Positions 1 to 11,054 of a DNA stretch of 64,000 nt are shown piece after piece (positions within the stretch are counted from its first letter, which is position 1; each line of letters starts with the position of its first letter). The stretch is from Odontocerum albicorne. Its lineage: Eukaryota; Arthropoda; Insecta; Trichoptera; Odontoceridae. Both the position numbers and the translations under genes were made by a program. The notes below the pieces were generated by a model. The model was not told the DNA's origin, searched no databases, and was given only the letters and a program-made list of their open reading frames with translations. The stretch is from contig OX463844.1 of NCBI GenBank assembly GCA_949825065.1, forward strand, positions 3,377,387-3,441,386, read 5' to 3'.

Positions 1-130
1 TCAAATTTAATTAATTTAAGCGATTGTCTATGAATATTATTATTTTTCCGATTTTAAATCGCTCATTTTTACATGTGTATTGAATACATAACACCGGAAC
101 GCGCGTTTTTTTAGCACAGAAAGGGAAAGG
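1..130 (-). mobile_element. piggyBac-like MITE, partial (family PB-1)
   Basis: This is the end of a non-autonomous element that runs off the left edge of the window. It matches, in reverse orientation, the left 120 bp of the copies at 7441, 10176 and 24295 (shared words include TTCAATACACATG and GATTTTAAATCGC on the appropriate strand). It finishes AAGGGAAAGG directly followed by TTAA at 131-134, the target site expected for piggyBac-type insertion. It carries no coding sequence. Confidence 0.7.
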
Positions 131-134
131 TTAA

Positions 135-606
135 AGCTACTTTGAAAGAGAAGCACTGTTGCTTTACTTTGAAAAGAAGCATGTTTGTCAAGCAGTTGTG
201 AAAAAAAAAACAGTAACGGCATTACTATAAAGCTACTCTAAGAGTAAAAAAAGTATGCTACTGAGAACGCTTGTATGTTAATCTATATTTACTTCTAGTA
301 AATAGTGATATAATAATAAATTCAAATAAAAAAAATCTACTGAATTCTTAGTAAACGTACATAATAAAATATTTAAATTTATATCTTGTTCAATAGTTCT
401 CGGTAGTGAAACTTGACCAGTTAAAACAATGGGGCCAGTTATACTGCTTGCACTCGCCCGCAGAGTGTACGTTACGAGTGCGCATATTTCAAATTCGACA
501 TTATTTATTATCTTTTGAATTTAAAAATAAAATATGGATGCCTCATATTTGTGAAATTCTAGAATCAGTTATAAAAAAATCATGCAAAAGAAACATTGTA
601 AATAGT
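135..606. other. unassigned AT-rich spacer
   Basis: No credible gene, RNA or repeat unit seen. A short TAGTGAAACTTG word near 405 resembles the TIR-like GTGAAACTT motif at 14.17 kb, but nothing else supports an element. Confidence 0.4.
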
Positions 607-1042
607 TTAATAATTATTTATTTTATTTATTTATTTTATTATTACACATGACAAGAAATATACACAATTTGAGAAAAAACTACAGGTAATTTGATTTGGA
701 CATATAATTTTAATGGATCTGGGTTTGTTGCCTTTCTAACAACCACGCTCCGATCGACTGTCTAAATGGTTTTCCTACATTTACCTTTATTGGAGTCGGC
801 ACGCCATTGTATGTAATGGGAGCCAAATAAGGATATTGCCTTTGGGCAAAAGAGGTTTTAACTATAGGGATGGTGAACATTTCATTAGTTGCCATGCGTG
901 TCATGTGGGTCTGCTGAGTCTGCATCTTCCCTTCCTCTCGATGGTAGTGCCAGAGAATGGATTTGAGATGTAAATTGGCTATGTTCAGGACCTGATACTC
1001 TCTGAAAAGCTCCGCCGTGGGATACCGAGCATTATAAACCCT
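607..1042 (-). mobile_element. 5'-truncated LINE 3' end (family j, CR1/jockey-like)
   Basis: On the minus strand an open frame runs from about 1040 to a stop at 710. Its end carries the pattern typical of the C-terminus of CR1/jockey-type reverse transcriptases: a T-S-F-A-Q-R stretch, then Y-L-A-P-I-T-Y-N, then a W-L-L tail before the stop. After the stop come about 100 bp of AT-rich 3' UTR and a TAAA-rich tail (reads as TTTATTTATTTTATT on the plus strand near 620). No RT catalytic motif is left. It is a dead 5'-truncated insertion. The family name is inferred from the C-terminal pattern only. Confidence 0.6.
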
Positions 1043-1319
1043 TTTTCATTAAAATTGGCACAATTTCACACTATTGAAAATAAACTCATAAACTAAAACA
1101 ATTAAAATACTATTTAATTTATCATTGTACATGTGCTCCATTATTCACCAGACTTGCTAATGCAGTCTGCGATATTCGGATAGCAATGCAGAGTCAAGAT
1201 TTTAAAATATAACACGTTTATTATATTATATTTCAAGGGATGAACATCATTTGTTGTTTACCAACAGTATCTTTGTATTTGTTTAAAAGTTTTACGTTTT
1301 AAATTTATTTAAATAAATT
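1043..1319. other. unassigned AT-rich spacer
   Basis: Nothing recognised between the LINE fragment and the minisatellite. Confidence 0.4.
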
Positions 1320-1665
1320 TATGTAAATACAAATAAATAATGCAGTCCTGGTATAGATTTCTGTATAGACAAACATACACGTAGATGTATGTACATACAA
1401 TAAAATAATACAGTCCTAGCATAAATGTATGTACAGACAAATAACTAATACAGTCCTGACATAGATTTATGTACATACAAACTTAGTTTTATGTACATAC
1501 AAACAAATAATGCTGTTCAGGCATAGATTTATATACATACAAACATAGTTTTATGCACATACAAATAAATAATGCTGTTCTGGCATAGATTTATGTAGAC
1601 ACAAACATAGATTTATGTATATACACACACGTTTATTTATGTACATACACACAATTAATGCCTAA
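1320..1665. repeat. degenerate minisatellite, ~55-65 bp units
   Basis: About six diverged repeats of a unit that contains AATAATGCAGTCCTG, CATAGATTTATG and TACATACAAACA in that order. Copies begin near 1336, 1409, 1446, 1506 and 1569. Unit length varies because the TACATACAAACA segment is present once or twice. No coding potential. Confidence 0.75.
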
Positions 1666-2654
1666 ATTACTTCAAACGTTGCAGTCAGTGCCTAGTAGAG
1701 TAGAAAACTATTAATATATATTTTTTATTTCAACCTTCTTGGACCAATTGTCTTCCACCAAAGGTGGTTTATTCCCTATGATACCCAATAAAAACTTAAA
1801 TACAAAGGGTTAAGAGTTATTCAATGGTGTAACCCTCCCTCTTAGTGTGTGTTAAAGTTACCTACATTTAGAACGACGAACTACAGTGCTTCCAAAATCC
1901 CGAAGATTCAATGAACGGAGCAGAAAACAATTATCTTCCAATATTATATCCCAGCCACAAGTTCCGAAATGTCCGCATTACCAATCCATGTATGCTGAAG
2001 AGTACCTTAGGAATTAATTAATTCAAATTTTAGTAGATTTAAATAAACATTTGGAGAAGCGTCGATACAGGCGTGCAGCATGCGCTGGCACAGTACACAG
2101 TGACTTGTTGCAGTCAATCAGCACTGCTTGTGGTTTGGCTCTGGGCTGTCGTCTCTGTAATGAATTGGGTGATGACTCAGTATTCACTCAAATACAGACA
2201 TTCTCCTTGGATTGCAACATTTTTTTACGTTTTTTAATTTTTTTATAGATTTGCGTTGGTTAAGTTCTTCGTTACGAATAAAATGTTATTTAGCACTGAA
2301 GCTCTGGGAAAGAAATATTGAGTAATCCGGAATTTATCAACAAATGAAGTTTTAAAGAGAATTGGGTTTATTTGCTATATTTATTTGATAAATCTGCAGT
2401 TGTAAATTTATCTAGGGCAGTGCAAGTATTATCATATTTAAAAAATAGTTCAAAATGACAGGTTAACAACTAATAAATAAAACATATACCGTTAAAGTAA
2501 AAAATAATTAAATAAAATTAAAAAAAAAAATATCAAATAGTATTGAAAGAAAAAACATTATTCTAATGCAATGACCAATAATTGTATGGAGATACATATT
2601 TTTGATCAGTTAATTTTAAAATATACGTACCCATACCATCACGTCATTTCTACT
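1666..2654. other. unassigned ~1 kb
   Basis: Low-complexity AT-rich DNA with no convincing ORF. A stretch near 2040-2240 is less AT-rich and open for 65 codons on the plus strand, but it has no recognisable motif. Confidence 0.4.
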
Positions 2655-2752
2655 TAAGGACACTTTAACATATTTCTGGTTGATTGGAAGAGATTGCCAC
2701 ATGGCAATAAACCCACTAGATTGTACTGTATACAGCAAAAGCGTAATATATC
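2655..2752 (+). mobile_element. SINE-A middle/tail fragment
   Basis: Contains the conserved SINE-A segment: TTCTGGTTGATTGGAAGAG, then ATTGCCACATGGCAATAA, then AGATTGTACTGTATAC and AAAAGCGTAAT. The tRNA-like head is missing. The same segment recurs at 3.7, 9.6, 15.2, 37.2, 41.6, 45.0 and 47.6 kb. A poly-G run follows at about 2758-2770. Confidence 0.75.
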
Positions 2753-2775
2753 TGCAGGAGGGGGGGGGGGTGTTA

Positions 2776-2900
2776 TAAGATAAACCCAGACCTTTTGATA
2801 GCTTCTCTCTGAAATATATTTTCTGTTATTTATTTTGAGATATATGATATGTGCGATTTCGGAACATATTTATATATGTACACACTATGTTGCTATCAAA
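2776..2900 (+). repeat. diverged copy of the 45.8-kb array flank
   Basis: The words CAGACCTTTTGATAGCTTC, TCTCTGAAATAT and ATGTTGCTATCAAATC occur in the same order as just left of and inside the 44-49-bp tandem array at 45.76-46.71 kb. Here there is only one unit, cut off by an RTE fragment. Confidence 0.55.
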
Positions 2901-3137
2901 TCGGCAGGAGTATCACTAAAAACTAAAATTAAAAGCTCACGCATTCGTGGTAGCCTGGATGTCACTGACATAAAAAGTAAGGTGGAAGAGCGACAGCTGA
3001 GATGGTACGGGCACATAAGATGGAGACCACCAGACCATATAGTAAATCATGCAATTTATGTGGATCTTCCTCAACAGCTATCCAGAGGAAGACCAAAGAA
3101 CTCCTGGATGACTCAATGCTCCAAAATCCGAAGATGA
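2901..3137 (+). mobile_element. RTE-type LINE C-terminal fragment (family a)
   Basis: The plus-strand frame includes SAGVSLKTKIKSSRIRGSL, then LRWYGHIRWRPPDH and SRGRPKNSWM. This is the region after the reverse transcriptase palm of the element present more completely at 19771-20898 (minus). It ends in a stop at 3135-3137. Truncated at both ends, with no RT motifs. It sits in the repeat shared with 45.8 kb. Confidence 0.8.
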
Positions 3138-3736
3138 AAAAGAAAACGAAAGACTTTTTCTAAATCTTTAAGATGATATATGTATTTTTACCACTGCATA
3201 CATTCATTTAATATTTGTAATTTGAAAGTCATTCGACTATGGAATAAATAAACAGTTTCAATAAATAAACCAACTAATGAAAACTAAAATCCAATTACAA
3301 TTTAGTGCCGTGTTCCAGAGCTTAAAATATTACAAAATTACATCAAGTTAACCATACGTCTAAATGAGGATGGCAAAAAAATGTAAAAGTTTTGTAATTT
3401 AAAGATAACACTAGCAAAAATAACAGTGGTGGTCTTTCTTATTGGCTGCTCAGGATTTTGTAAGCTTTAAAACTAAAGCCGCAATAATTTAGTTTCAGTT
3501 TTTTATGACTCGTTTTTAAATCTCTGATGAAATTGTCAGACGGAGTGTTATGTTGGTCGAAAGCAGTGGATTTATTTCGAGTTAAAAATATTAAACCTTT
3601 TCCAGTTTTTTTTTAATAACTATCGCCACGTCTTTTATTTTATTAAAGTTGGAGTAAAAGAGAGTCAATTTATACAAATCTAGTATTGTCAAATTGTATT
3701 GTTTTATAATTTAGTTGTATAGAGTAAAATATAGCT
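3138..3736. other. unassigned AT-rich DNA
   Basis: No repeat partner inside this window and no ORF with recognisable content. Confidence 0.4.
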
Positions 3737-3905
3737 GGTTTATTGCCATGTGGCTCTTCCAACAACCCAAAACGTGTTAAATGGACTTTAAGTGAAAACC
3801 AAACAGGAACTCTTTAAAACAATTTGGGCATCAACTGAAAATCGAGCCCGTAATTCACGGTTCGGTTAACATGCTTCTTACCAAAAAGGTCACGGAGGTG
3901 TCCGA
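3737..3905 (-). mobile_element. SINE-A copy (tRNA-derived), 3' shortened
   Basis: Read on the minus strand it begins with a tRNA-like A box region (CACCTCCGTGACC, TTGGTAAG), then a B-box-like GGGCTCGATT, a spacer, and the tail GTTGGAAGAGCC and CACATGGCAATAAACC. Diverged, and lacking the last module seen in the full-length copies at 15071-15399 and 41458-41737. Confidence 0.7.
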
Positions 3906-4079
3906 TTAGTTTGATCTAAAATATTAAACTAAATCGTTAAATGATATCAAATTGCGATATACAGAAACAAGCCTTTGGTTTGTTGTCGTGGAGGCAGTAT
4001 TGAAAAGCTAGAGCTTGAAATGGGGTGAGAAAAAATCAATGATACAGTGGACACATAAGAGCATGGAAGAAAAGTGACA

Positions 4080-5052
4080 GTCCGTGAATGGAGCTATGCA
4101 TAGTAGGAAGAAAAGAGAATCCGGAAACCAGTCTAATGAAGTGACCAGATGAATAAGGTTATGTTTGGCGATAAAGATTTATTTAACTGTTGAATAATTA
4201 TGATTCGCGTATGAACTTTACTTATAATAATTGTTGTAGTTGATTTTGAATGGAGCTATGCATAGCTGAAAGAAACGATTATCCGGAAACCAGTCTAATG
4301 AAGTGACCAGATGAATAAGGTTATGTTTGATGATAAAGATTTATTTAACTGTAGTAATATTATGATTTGCGTATGATCTTTACTAACAATAACCGGTGTA
4401 GTTGATTTTGAATGGAGCTATGCATAGCAAGAGAAAACGAGGATCTGGAAACCAGTCTAATGAAGTGACCAGATGAGTAAGGTTATGTATGGCGATAAAG
4501 ATTTATTTATATGTAATAATATTAGGATTCGCGTGTGAATTTTACTAATAATAACCATTGTAGTTGATTTTGAATGGAGGCATGCATAGCAGAAGGACAC
4601 GAGGATCGGGAAACCAGTCTTATGAAATGACCAGATGAACAAGGTTATTTTTGACGATAAAGATTTATTTAACTATAGTAATTATATGATTCGCGTATGA
4701 ACTTTCTTTATAATAACTGCTGTAGTTGATTTTAAATGGAGCTATGCATAGCTGAAAGAAACGCTTATCCGGAAACCAGTCTAATTAAGTGACCACAGGA
4801 ATAAGGTTATGTTTGGCGATAAAGATTTATGATATTTATCTGTAGTAATATTAGGATTCGCGTGTGAACTTTACTAATAATAACCATTGTAGTTGATTTT
4901 AAATGGAGCTATGCATAGCTGAAGAAAACGAGGATCCGGAAACCAGTCTAATTAGGTGACCAGGTGAATAAGGTTATGTTTGGCGATAAAGATTTATTTA
5001 TCTGTAGTAATATTATGATTCGCGTATGATCTATACTAATAATAACCGGTGG
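4080..5052. repeat. 162-bp tandem satellite, six units
   Basis: The word GGAGCTATGCATAG (or a one-base variant) recurs at about 4090, 4252, 4414, 4576, 4738 and 4905, giving a 162-bp period four times and then 167. Each unit also holds GGAAACCAGTCTAAT, GACCAGATGAATAAGGTTA and GATTCGCGTATGA. The array ends abruptly at AATAACCGGTG. Short ORFs inside are artefacts of the repeat. Confidence 0.9.
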
Positions 5053-5290
5053 TGTCAAGATGCTGGACCAAACGAAACATGTATTATATTTTGGATATAT
5101 TTATTTCAAATTAATAAAGTTCTAAGATTCGGTGATGGCACTGTTATTAGACTTCTTTATAATTCACTGGTTCGCGAGTGTGGCTCAATCACATGTAACC
5201 TAAGAAGAAAAAAATCTATAACAAGTTTCTGCGACACCTTAATTACAGGAAATGTGGATTTTACCCTTGGTTCCATGCCACATTTTTAAT
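5053..5290 (+). mobile_element. possible LINE reverse-transcriptase fragment
   Basis: The plus frame includes VIRLLYNSLVRE, which resembles the post-palm LLYxSLVR-LEY block of CR1/jockey-type reverse transcriptases, followed by a degenerate stretch to a stop near 5287. No tail or TSD found. It may be chance similarity. Confidence 0.3.
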
Positions 5291-5789
5291 GTATATAGTT
5301 GACTTGACTTCTACCCTTGAAAACTAAATTATATATCCTCACTAGTTTGTTGATATACAAAATACTAACAGGAAAATAAGGAACCCTTTTTTGATAGAGA
5401 AACTTTTGTCTTCTTCCAGTGAGGCAATTACACTTAGTTACGAGTGTCATTGTTCATTTTTATCTATAGAACAATACTTAATTTTTTCAACTATCATGTA
5501 TTTTGTTTGATGTAATTATATTGCACATGTATCAAAAAAATAATATAATTAAAAGTTCTTTGAACTAACAAAATTTAAACAAGAACTGAGGATCAAAGTA
5601 ACGCTATCATGCCTTTGTGTAACAAAATATATGCGTGTCTGTTTTTGATTTCAGTCTGATTGAAGTTGAAAAAATATTTTTTATGTGGATACTGACCTGG
5701 TTTTTGACAAATTTTTCATGTTATGCGAACAAGCAAACAAAATTGTGATGAAAAATTAATAAATTTAAAAGTTAATGGGTGATAAGTAT
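5291..5789. other. unassigned AT-rich DNA
   Basis: Nothing recognised. Confidence 0.4.
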
Positions 5790-5945
5790 TTATAATACAT
5801 ACATACAATTACGAAGTCCCCCTGTTGAATTAGGCAGAGAGGAGAGAGCGTCATAATTTTCTATTGCGATACACATCTTTTGCCTTTTTTACATCTATGC
5901 ACCTTCTCCTACGATTTCTTTGAATTTTATATTTCTTAGTTATTT
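5790..5945 (-). mobile_element. LINE family f 3' terminus
   Basis: On the plus strand the word AGGCAGAGAGGAGAGAGCG follows a TACATACATACA tail, then ATCTTTTGCC and TCCTACGATTTC. The same series occurs at 44.73-44.87 and 51.09-51.2 kb, where it follows RT-like coding sequence. It is the last codons plus (TATG)n tail of that LINE family in minus orientation. Confidence 0.6.
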
Positions 5946-6415
5946 ATAATCAAACCACAAAACTTTTAATAATTAAATATGAATAAGGTATATATGAAGA
6001 TATTGCACGTGTTTTCGTGAATACGCCATTCAAGCCAAGGAGAAATACCAAGGCGATGTTTTTATAATTTTCAATCATCAATAATAAAGAGCGATCTGTA
6101 TATGACAGATTCAATCATCCGACATCCTCGGAGGAATGCGGAGCAAGAATCTGGCACCGATCCTGAACCGACTCGGTATCTCGGATGCTGGGATATCTCA
6201 AAATATGACCCGGGCTGAAATCAAACGTGGCCAAATCCACATCAGAGTAAACGTTGTGTTTTATATTTTCATTGGAAGGTTGAATCTGTGTGGGTTTTAT
6301 CATAATTATTTTCGGTCATCCCGCAAGACGTTTCGCCCCAGGCCGAAACAAACTGTTTTGTACCACCCATCATCCCCCAAGCCGCTAATATATATTTATC
6401 TATCCTACCATATTT
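5946..6415. other. unassigned, less AT-rich around 6100-6380
   Basis: Both strands are open for 60-90 codons across 6115-6417, but no motif is recognisable and the frames overlap antiparallel. It may be a unique sequence island. No function proposed. Confidence 0.3.
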
Positions 6416-7156
6416 GAGGAGGTAACATTAAAAAAATATCATGTCCACCGAATACAAAAAATGAGTTGATAAAACAGAGTTTTTCTTATCGATGGTACGG
6501 AGCCATTTAAAATTTTCATTTAAATGAAAAAAAGCACATAAATCATTATAAAAAAAACCTTTTCCAAAAAGAATCTTGTCCAAGATTCAAACCAATCAAA
6601 AAATAACATGTCCGAATTGACCAATCGTAGCTTTCCGATTGTTTCTAGCTTCATACCAGTTCACCAGCAACTGTCAGTTTTAAATCGTACGTACAGTGTA
6701 ATGTCATTATATAGCTTTATCTACTTATATATAATTAAAGTTTAACAGTAATATTTCTTCTTACTTTTTAACACATTATTTATTTTATTTGATTAAAATT
6801 AAAATAATATACTCTACTCAATAAATAATTTGATTATTTTTCGCAACAGTTGTATAATATTTTTGAAATCGAACAAAAAATATCATGTCCCAGAATTGTT
6901 CAATCAAAAAAGATTAAAGTAGAATTGTTCACTCAAAAAGAATCATGTCCATATTTTAAACTAGAATAACTATTTTAATTATTATTATTCGATTTCAAAC
7001 CACAAATCAAGTCGCTTGAAGCGATTTTAAAGATTTCAGATATTTTTACAATAAATTATTATGTCATATATTTTGAATGCAAACAGTTTTTTTGCGATTT
7101 CCCAACATTCTGATTTGATGGACATGTTCTTTTTTATTATTGAAAATTACCTCCTC
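6416..7156. mobile_element. non-autonomous DNA transposon with GAGGAGGTAA termini
   Basis: Left end GAGGAGGTAACATT and right end (reverse complement) GAGGAGGTAATTTT form an inverted repeat that extends imperfectly through an A-rich run to CATGTCCA. The interior holds at least five copies of a CATGTCC motif (near 6438, 6608, 6883, 6945 and, inverted, 7121), like subterminal transposase-binding repeats. No transposase coding. A clean target duplication is not visible (ATTT is possible), so the superfamily is unassigned. Confidence 0.6.
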
Positions 7157-7436
7157 ATTTGTCTATTTACATTTATCTATCCCCCCCCACCTTCGTAATA
7201 TATAATAATTTAAATTATTTATATTTATGTATCGTATATATCTCTAAACTTTCATTGTGCATACAAATATATAAACGCGTGTGACATATAAGGATACCAA
7301 TAAGAATGGTATAACATTTATGTGGCAAATGTGTGTGTTAAATTTTGTTCAATCCTCTCTTATACCATTGTTTTTTTCCACCACCCAAAATATCCCACGT
7401 CCGTTTCACAATATTCGATGAAGGAACAAGGTGTCC
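7157..7436. other. unassigned spacer
   Basis: Contains a C-run at about 7181-7189 and otherwise nothing recognised. Confidence 0.4.
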
Positions 7437-7440
7437 TTAA

Positions 7441-8046
7441 CCTTTCCCTTCCTGTGCTAAAAAAATCCTCGCGTTCCGGTGTTGTGTATTCAATACACAT
7501 GTAAAAATGAGCGATTTAAAATCGGTAAAATAAGAATATTCATAGCCAATCGCTTAAATTAATTAAATTTGTAGTCAAAATTGATAATAATTGAAAATTA
7601 ATTGCTGAAAACGTGAAAAAAAACATCGGCCGACGTTCATAAAACGGGCAAAACGACCAACTCAAACGAAAGCCCACGAGCCACTGAAGCGAGCGAACTG
7701 AGATTCTATTTCTTGCGTTCCCATATACTGAAGTAAAGTGAAAGTGAGACGTGAATAGCGTCGCTTCCTCACCCATAGCGGTTTTTTAGAATGAATATAC
7801 CTACGTCACACACTGGCACACGTTTGATTGTATTGGTGAATTTATTCCCGATTTTCACAAAATATATCAGATGTGGCCAATAAGTGCTGATTAATTATTA
7901 TTAATATTATTATTTTCATTCAATGCGTTATTATTTTCAATACGGAGCAATACCTAAAATCTGAACCCAGTATTTATTATATTTATAGAGATATTAACGT
8001 TTTTAGAAGCAATGTGTACTAGTTACACATCGCAGGACAGGAAGGG
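7441..8046. mobile_element. piggyBac-like MITE PB-1, full length
   Basis: Flanked on both sides by TTAA (7437-7440 and 8047-8050). Left terminus CCTTTCCCTTCCTGTG and right terminus CAGGACAGGAAGGG are imperfect inverted repeats. Length 606 bp with no transposase. Internal landmarks shared with the other copies include TTCAATACACATGTAAAA, GCGTCGCTTCCTCACCCAT and CACACTGGCACACG. A TTAA target plus CCC-type ends is the piggyBac hallmark, so the assignment is inference from the termini. Confidence 0.8.
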
Positions 8047-8374
8047 TTAAATCGGACGGATACTCCGAACATAAATCATCAACAAGTGTCCCGCAAGTCC
8101 AGCGTTCGTATCCGCGGATGAAAGACAAACATTTTACTACCAAACTAAGGAAATCGTTGTATTTTGATGTTACTTCTCTTTTAAGTAAATAGATTTTCTA
8201 TTTAAAGAAGAAAAAAAAATTCGAAAAAAATAATCGTTTTTATTACATTTTTATCTTGACAACACAGTGCATATATTTCAACAGTCTTTAGTATTTTTAT
8301 AGCGCTAAATAAACTGAAAAAATGGACGGTGAGAAAGAAGGAAATGAACATGAACATAATATATCCCTTCTATA

Positions 8375-9533
8375 CAGTGGAACCTCTCATAACGAGAATA
8401 ATTCGTTCCAGAATCTTACTCGTTATGTGAAACACTCGTTATGCAAAACAATTTTTCCCATATAAATCAATGTAAAATACGATAATGCGTTCCATGCCGA
8501 AAAAAATACTCCATTTTTTTTTATTTTGAACGTTTATTCAAATAAAATTACATACTTTTAAATTGTTAAGGAGCGTAACAACCCGGAATGCGATTTCGAT
8601 TTGCAAAAAACATTAAAAAAATCGAAATAACTAGTTTTTTATTTATGACAAATAATAAATTATTTTTTACTAGAAGTAAAATCCGGTAAACCTCAGAATC
8701 TACGAGCTTCTTATAGTCGCTGATGAAGTTCTCCGCTGCCTTTGTGTCAGAGCTTGCTGCTTCACCGTGCCTCACAACGCTGTGGATGCCGGTTCTTCTC
8801 TTAAATTTCTCGAACCATCCATGACTTCCCTTAAATTGTACTTCTTTTTCGGCAGTTGTTGATCCTGGCGTCTTCTTAACGAGGTCGGCGAAAATAACTT
8901 TCGCCTTCTCACAAATGATGTTTTCGTTAATAGTATCGCCTTGCAATTACTTTTCGTTTATCCATATGAGAAGCAACCTTTCAACATCATCAAGAATAGG
9001 TAACCGTTTCGTAGACATTCTTGACACTCCCTTTGAAGCATCTGTCTTCTTAATTTTGTCCATGTTCTTGAGGATAGAGCAAATCGTTGATGTAGACCGA
9101 TTGTATGTGCGCGCTAGATCAGCCACGCTCACACCTCGTTCTCGCTTTTCAATGATTTTACGTTTCATTTCTACAGTTACTTTTATTCTCTTATGGCTGT
9201 CTTCTTGTGGCTTTTTCTTCAGGGACGTTTTTGCAAGGGTTATTAAACTTTGCACAAAAAAAATTACAAATAATGTCTGAACACAAGTTTGGAAAAATGT
9301 GTGATCACATGTGACACTAACGTGCTAGCGGAACGAGTGCTAGCCACCAGAGACTGACGCACTGGCGCGGAAGTCCCGGCTCACAAGTGAGTGACGTGAA
9401 GATGGGATTCCCCTTTCTGCGTCACTCGTTATGCGAAATGTCGCTCGTTAAGGGAGCATTTTTTTCACAATCTGTTTAGCTCGTTATGCGAATTACTCGT
9501 TATGAGAGGTGCTCGTTATGAAAGGTTCCACTG
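8375..9533 (-). mobile_element. Tigger/pogo transposon with deleted catalytic core
   Basis: Ends CAGTGGAACCTCTCATAACG and (reverse) CAGTGGAACCTTTCATAACG are flanked by TA at 8373-8374 and 9534-9535, as in pogo-type Tc1/mariner elements. Both subterminal regions are packed with ACTCGTTATG-type repeats (about eight copies in both orientations). Between them lies an N-terminal transposase piece (see 8680-9255), then, with no DDE domain, an AATAAA polyadenylation signal near 8533 on the minus strand. The catalytic domain has been lost by internal deletion. Confidence 0.88.
8680..9255 (-). pseudogene. Tigger-like transposase, DNA-binding domains only
   Basis: The minus-strand frame starts upstream of MKRKIIEKRERGVSVADLA, a pogo/CENP-B type helix-turn-helix, followed by YNRSTSTICSILKN. 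A second (CENP-B-type) DNA-binding domain follows, including ENIICEKAK, GWFEKFKRRTGIHS and VVRHGEAASSD. An in-frame TAA at 8947-8949 sits between INEK and LQGDT, where the family normally continues without a break. There is no ATG in an obvious start position. After KLVDSE the similarity stops; the DDE/D catalytic region is absent. It could bind its own ends at best and cannot cut DNA. Confidence 0.85.
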
Positions 9534-9632
9534 TATGTGGATACTTCGTACCACAACGATATCAAGGTGTACCAGCATCTTTCATATCAAATTATTTTTT
9601 TGTTGCAGTTTTCTAGTATACATTGCAAACAG

Positions 9633-9808
9633 ATGGACTTATTGCCATGTTGCAATCTTTCACACCCAACAAGAAAGTCGATAAAGAAGTTTTAATTGAA
9701 AACCAGACTGAAAGCCTCCATTTCTTTAAACCTGGTTTCCAACGTTAATCGACACCGCAACCTCCAGGTCGGAAGCAAGACGGCTCACCAACTAAACCAT
9801 AAAGGTTC
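9633..9808 (-). mobile_element. SINE-A copy
   Basis: Minus-strand order: tRNA-like head with ACCTTTATGGTTTAGTTGG, B-box region, spacer, then TGTTGGGTGTGAAAG and GCAACATGGCAATAAG tail. The last SINE-A module is absent. Confidence 0.65.
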
Positions 9809-10171
9809 ATTGTTTAAATTCTTTTAATTTTTTTTATCGTTTGAGATCAGATGGATTAGGTGGAATTCTATTTCTACCAACTCATTTACGTACAAGTAAA
9901 ATAAAAATATTCCAATGAAAAGGGAAATGTCAAAAAAGACAGGGAACACTAACATATGAGAGGAAAGTCGGGAGAAGATACGAGTATGCCATCGAAATGA
10001 TGAAGTCGGCGATTTCAAAGAATTATGTTGGGTTCTTCGCCAATATACTGATGCTATTCATCTTACGTATATTAATTACTGAAAACATGATAATTTATTC
10101 GTTTTGATTCTTAACGAAAAACAACCAATACAAACTATGTGACAGGTTTGGACCAAACCCAGTTAACTCTT
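9809..10171. other. unassigned spacer
   Basis: One TACGAGTA octamer at 9979-9986 (see the footprint finding). Nothing else recognised. Confidence 0.4.
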
Positions 10172-10175
10172 TTAA

Positions 10176-10804
10176 CCCTTCCCTTACGGTGATAAAAATA
10201 ATACGCGTGATCCGGTGTTGGGTAGTGAGTACGCAATAAAAAATTGCAATTTTAAATCGGAAAAATAAGAACATTCATAGATAATCCCCTAATTAATTAT
10301 AATTGAAGTTAAAAATTATAATAATTGAGATTTATTTGCTGAAAACATTAAAAAACCATCTGAAAACATTAAAAAACGCTCACGGAACGGGCGTACGTCT
10401 AACCTATTTGCAAGCCTAGAGGCTACTAGTGGCGCGGAACGTCTGTCGCATAGCCCAGCGCTTACGCCTTTGCTTGCGACGTTGAGACAATTCAGGTTCT
10501 CGCAATTCAGTCTAGTATGCAAGAGTGAGATGCGAATATAGTGTCGCGCTTCCCGCATACTATTCACCTATCGTCAAGACGAGGCACTAGCAGCGTTTAA
10601 ATGCGAATTTGTTTTTGATCTTTACAAAACACCTCGATGTAGTCGATAAATTCTGATTATTATTAATATTATTTTTTAAATCAATGCGTAAATATATTAT
10701 GGAGGAATAGCTAAAATCTTAACCTTGTATTTATTATATTTATAGAGATATTGATGGTTATTAGAAGCAACGTGTAGAAAATACCCAACACAGGGAAGGA
10801 AAGG
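10176..10804. mobile_element. piggyBac-like MITE PB-1, full length, diverged
   Basis: TTAA at 10172-10175 and 10805-10808. Left end CCCTTCCCTTACGGTG, right end CACAGGGAAGGAAAGG. Internal order matches the 7441 copy, including GAACGGGCGTACG versus the homologous segment and the ATTAATATTATT region near the right end. 629 bp, non-coding. Confidence 0.75.
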
Positions 10805-10808
10805 TTAA

Positions 10809-11054
10809 ACATAACTCGTTGTAGTTGATGATTCTCATACTCCAGGACCCCTTGCCATTACAACGGCATTTCAGTTCGAAAGTGAAACTTTGCCGTGATG
10901 TTTATGTTTCTTTCTTCCTCAACTTTAAGTGAGTGAGCCATTTCACACCCGCAAACTCACCGACCACACCACTGTACTGTATCGAATGACACACCGAATT
11001 GAGGTAATCGAAACACGCTGGCATATTTTTATCTTTTGCTTTTGATTGAATACA
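10809..11054. other. unassigned spacer
   Basis: Nothing recognised. Confidence 0.4.

Noticed and set aside
4457..4642. 61-codon minus ORF
   Set aside because: Lies within the 162-bp satellite and is not preserved between units.
8915..9280. 121-codon plus ORF
   Set aside because: Antisense to the Tigger transposase N-terminus, which has the recognisable motifs.
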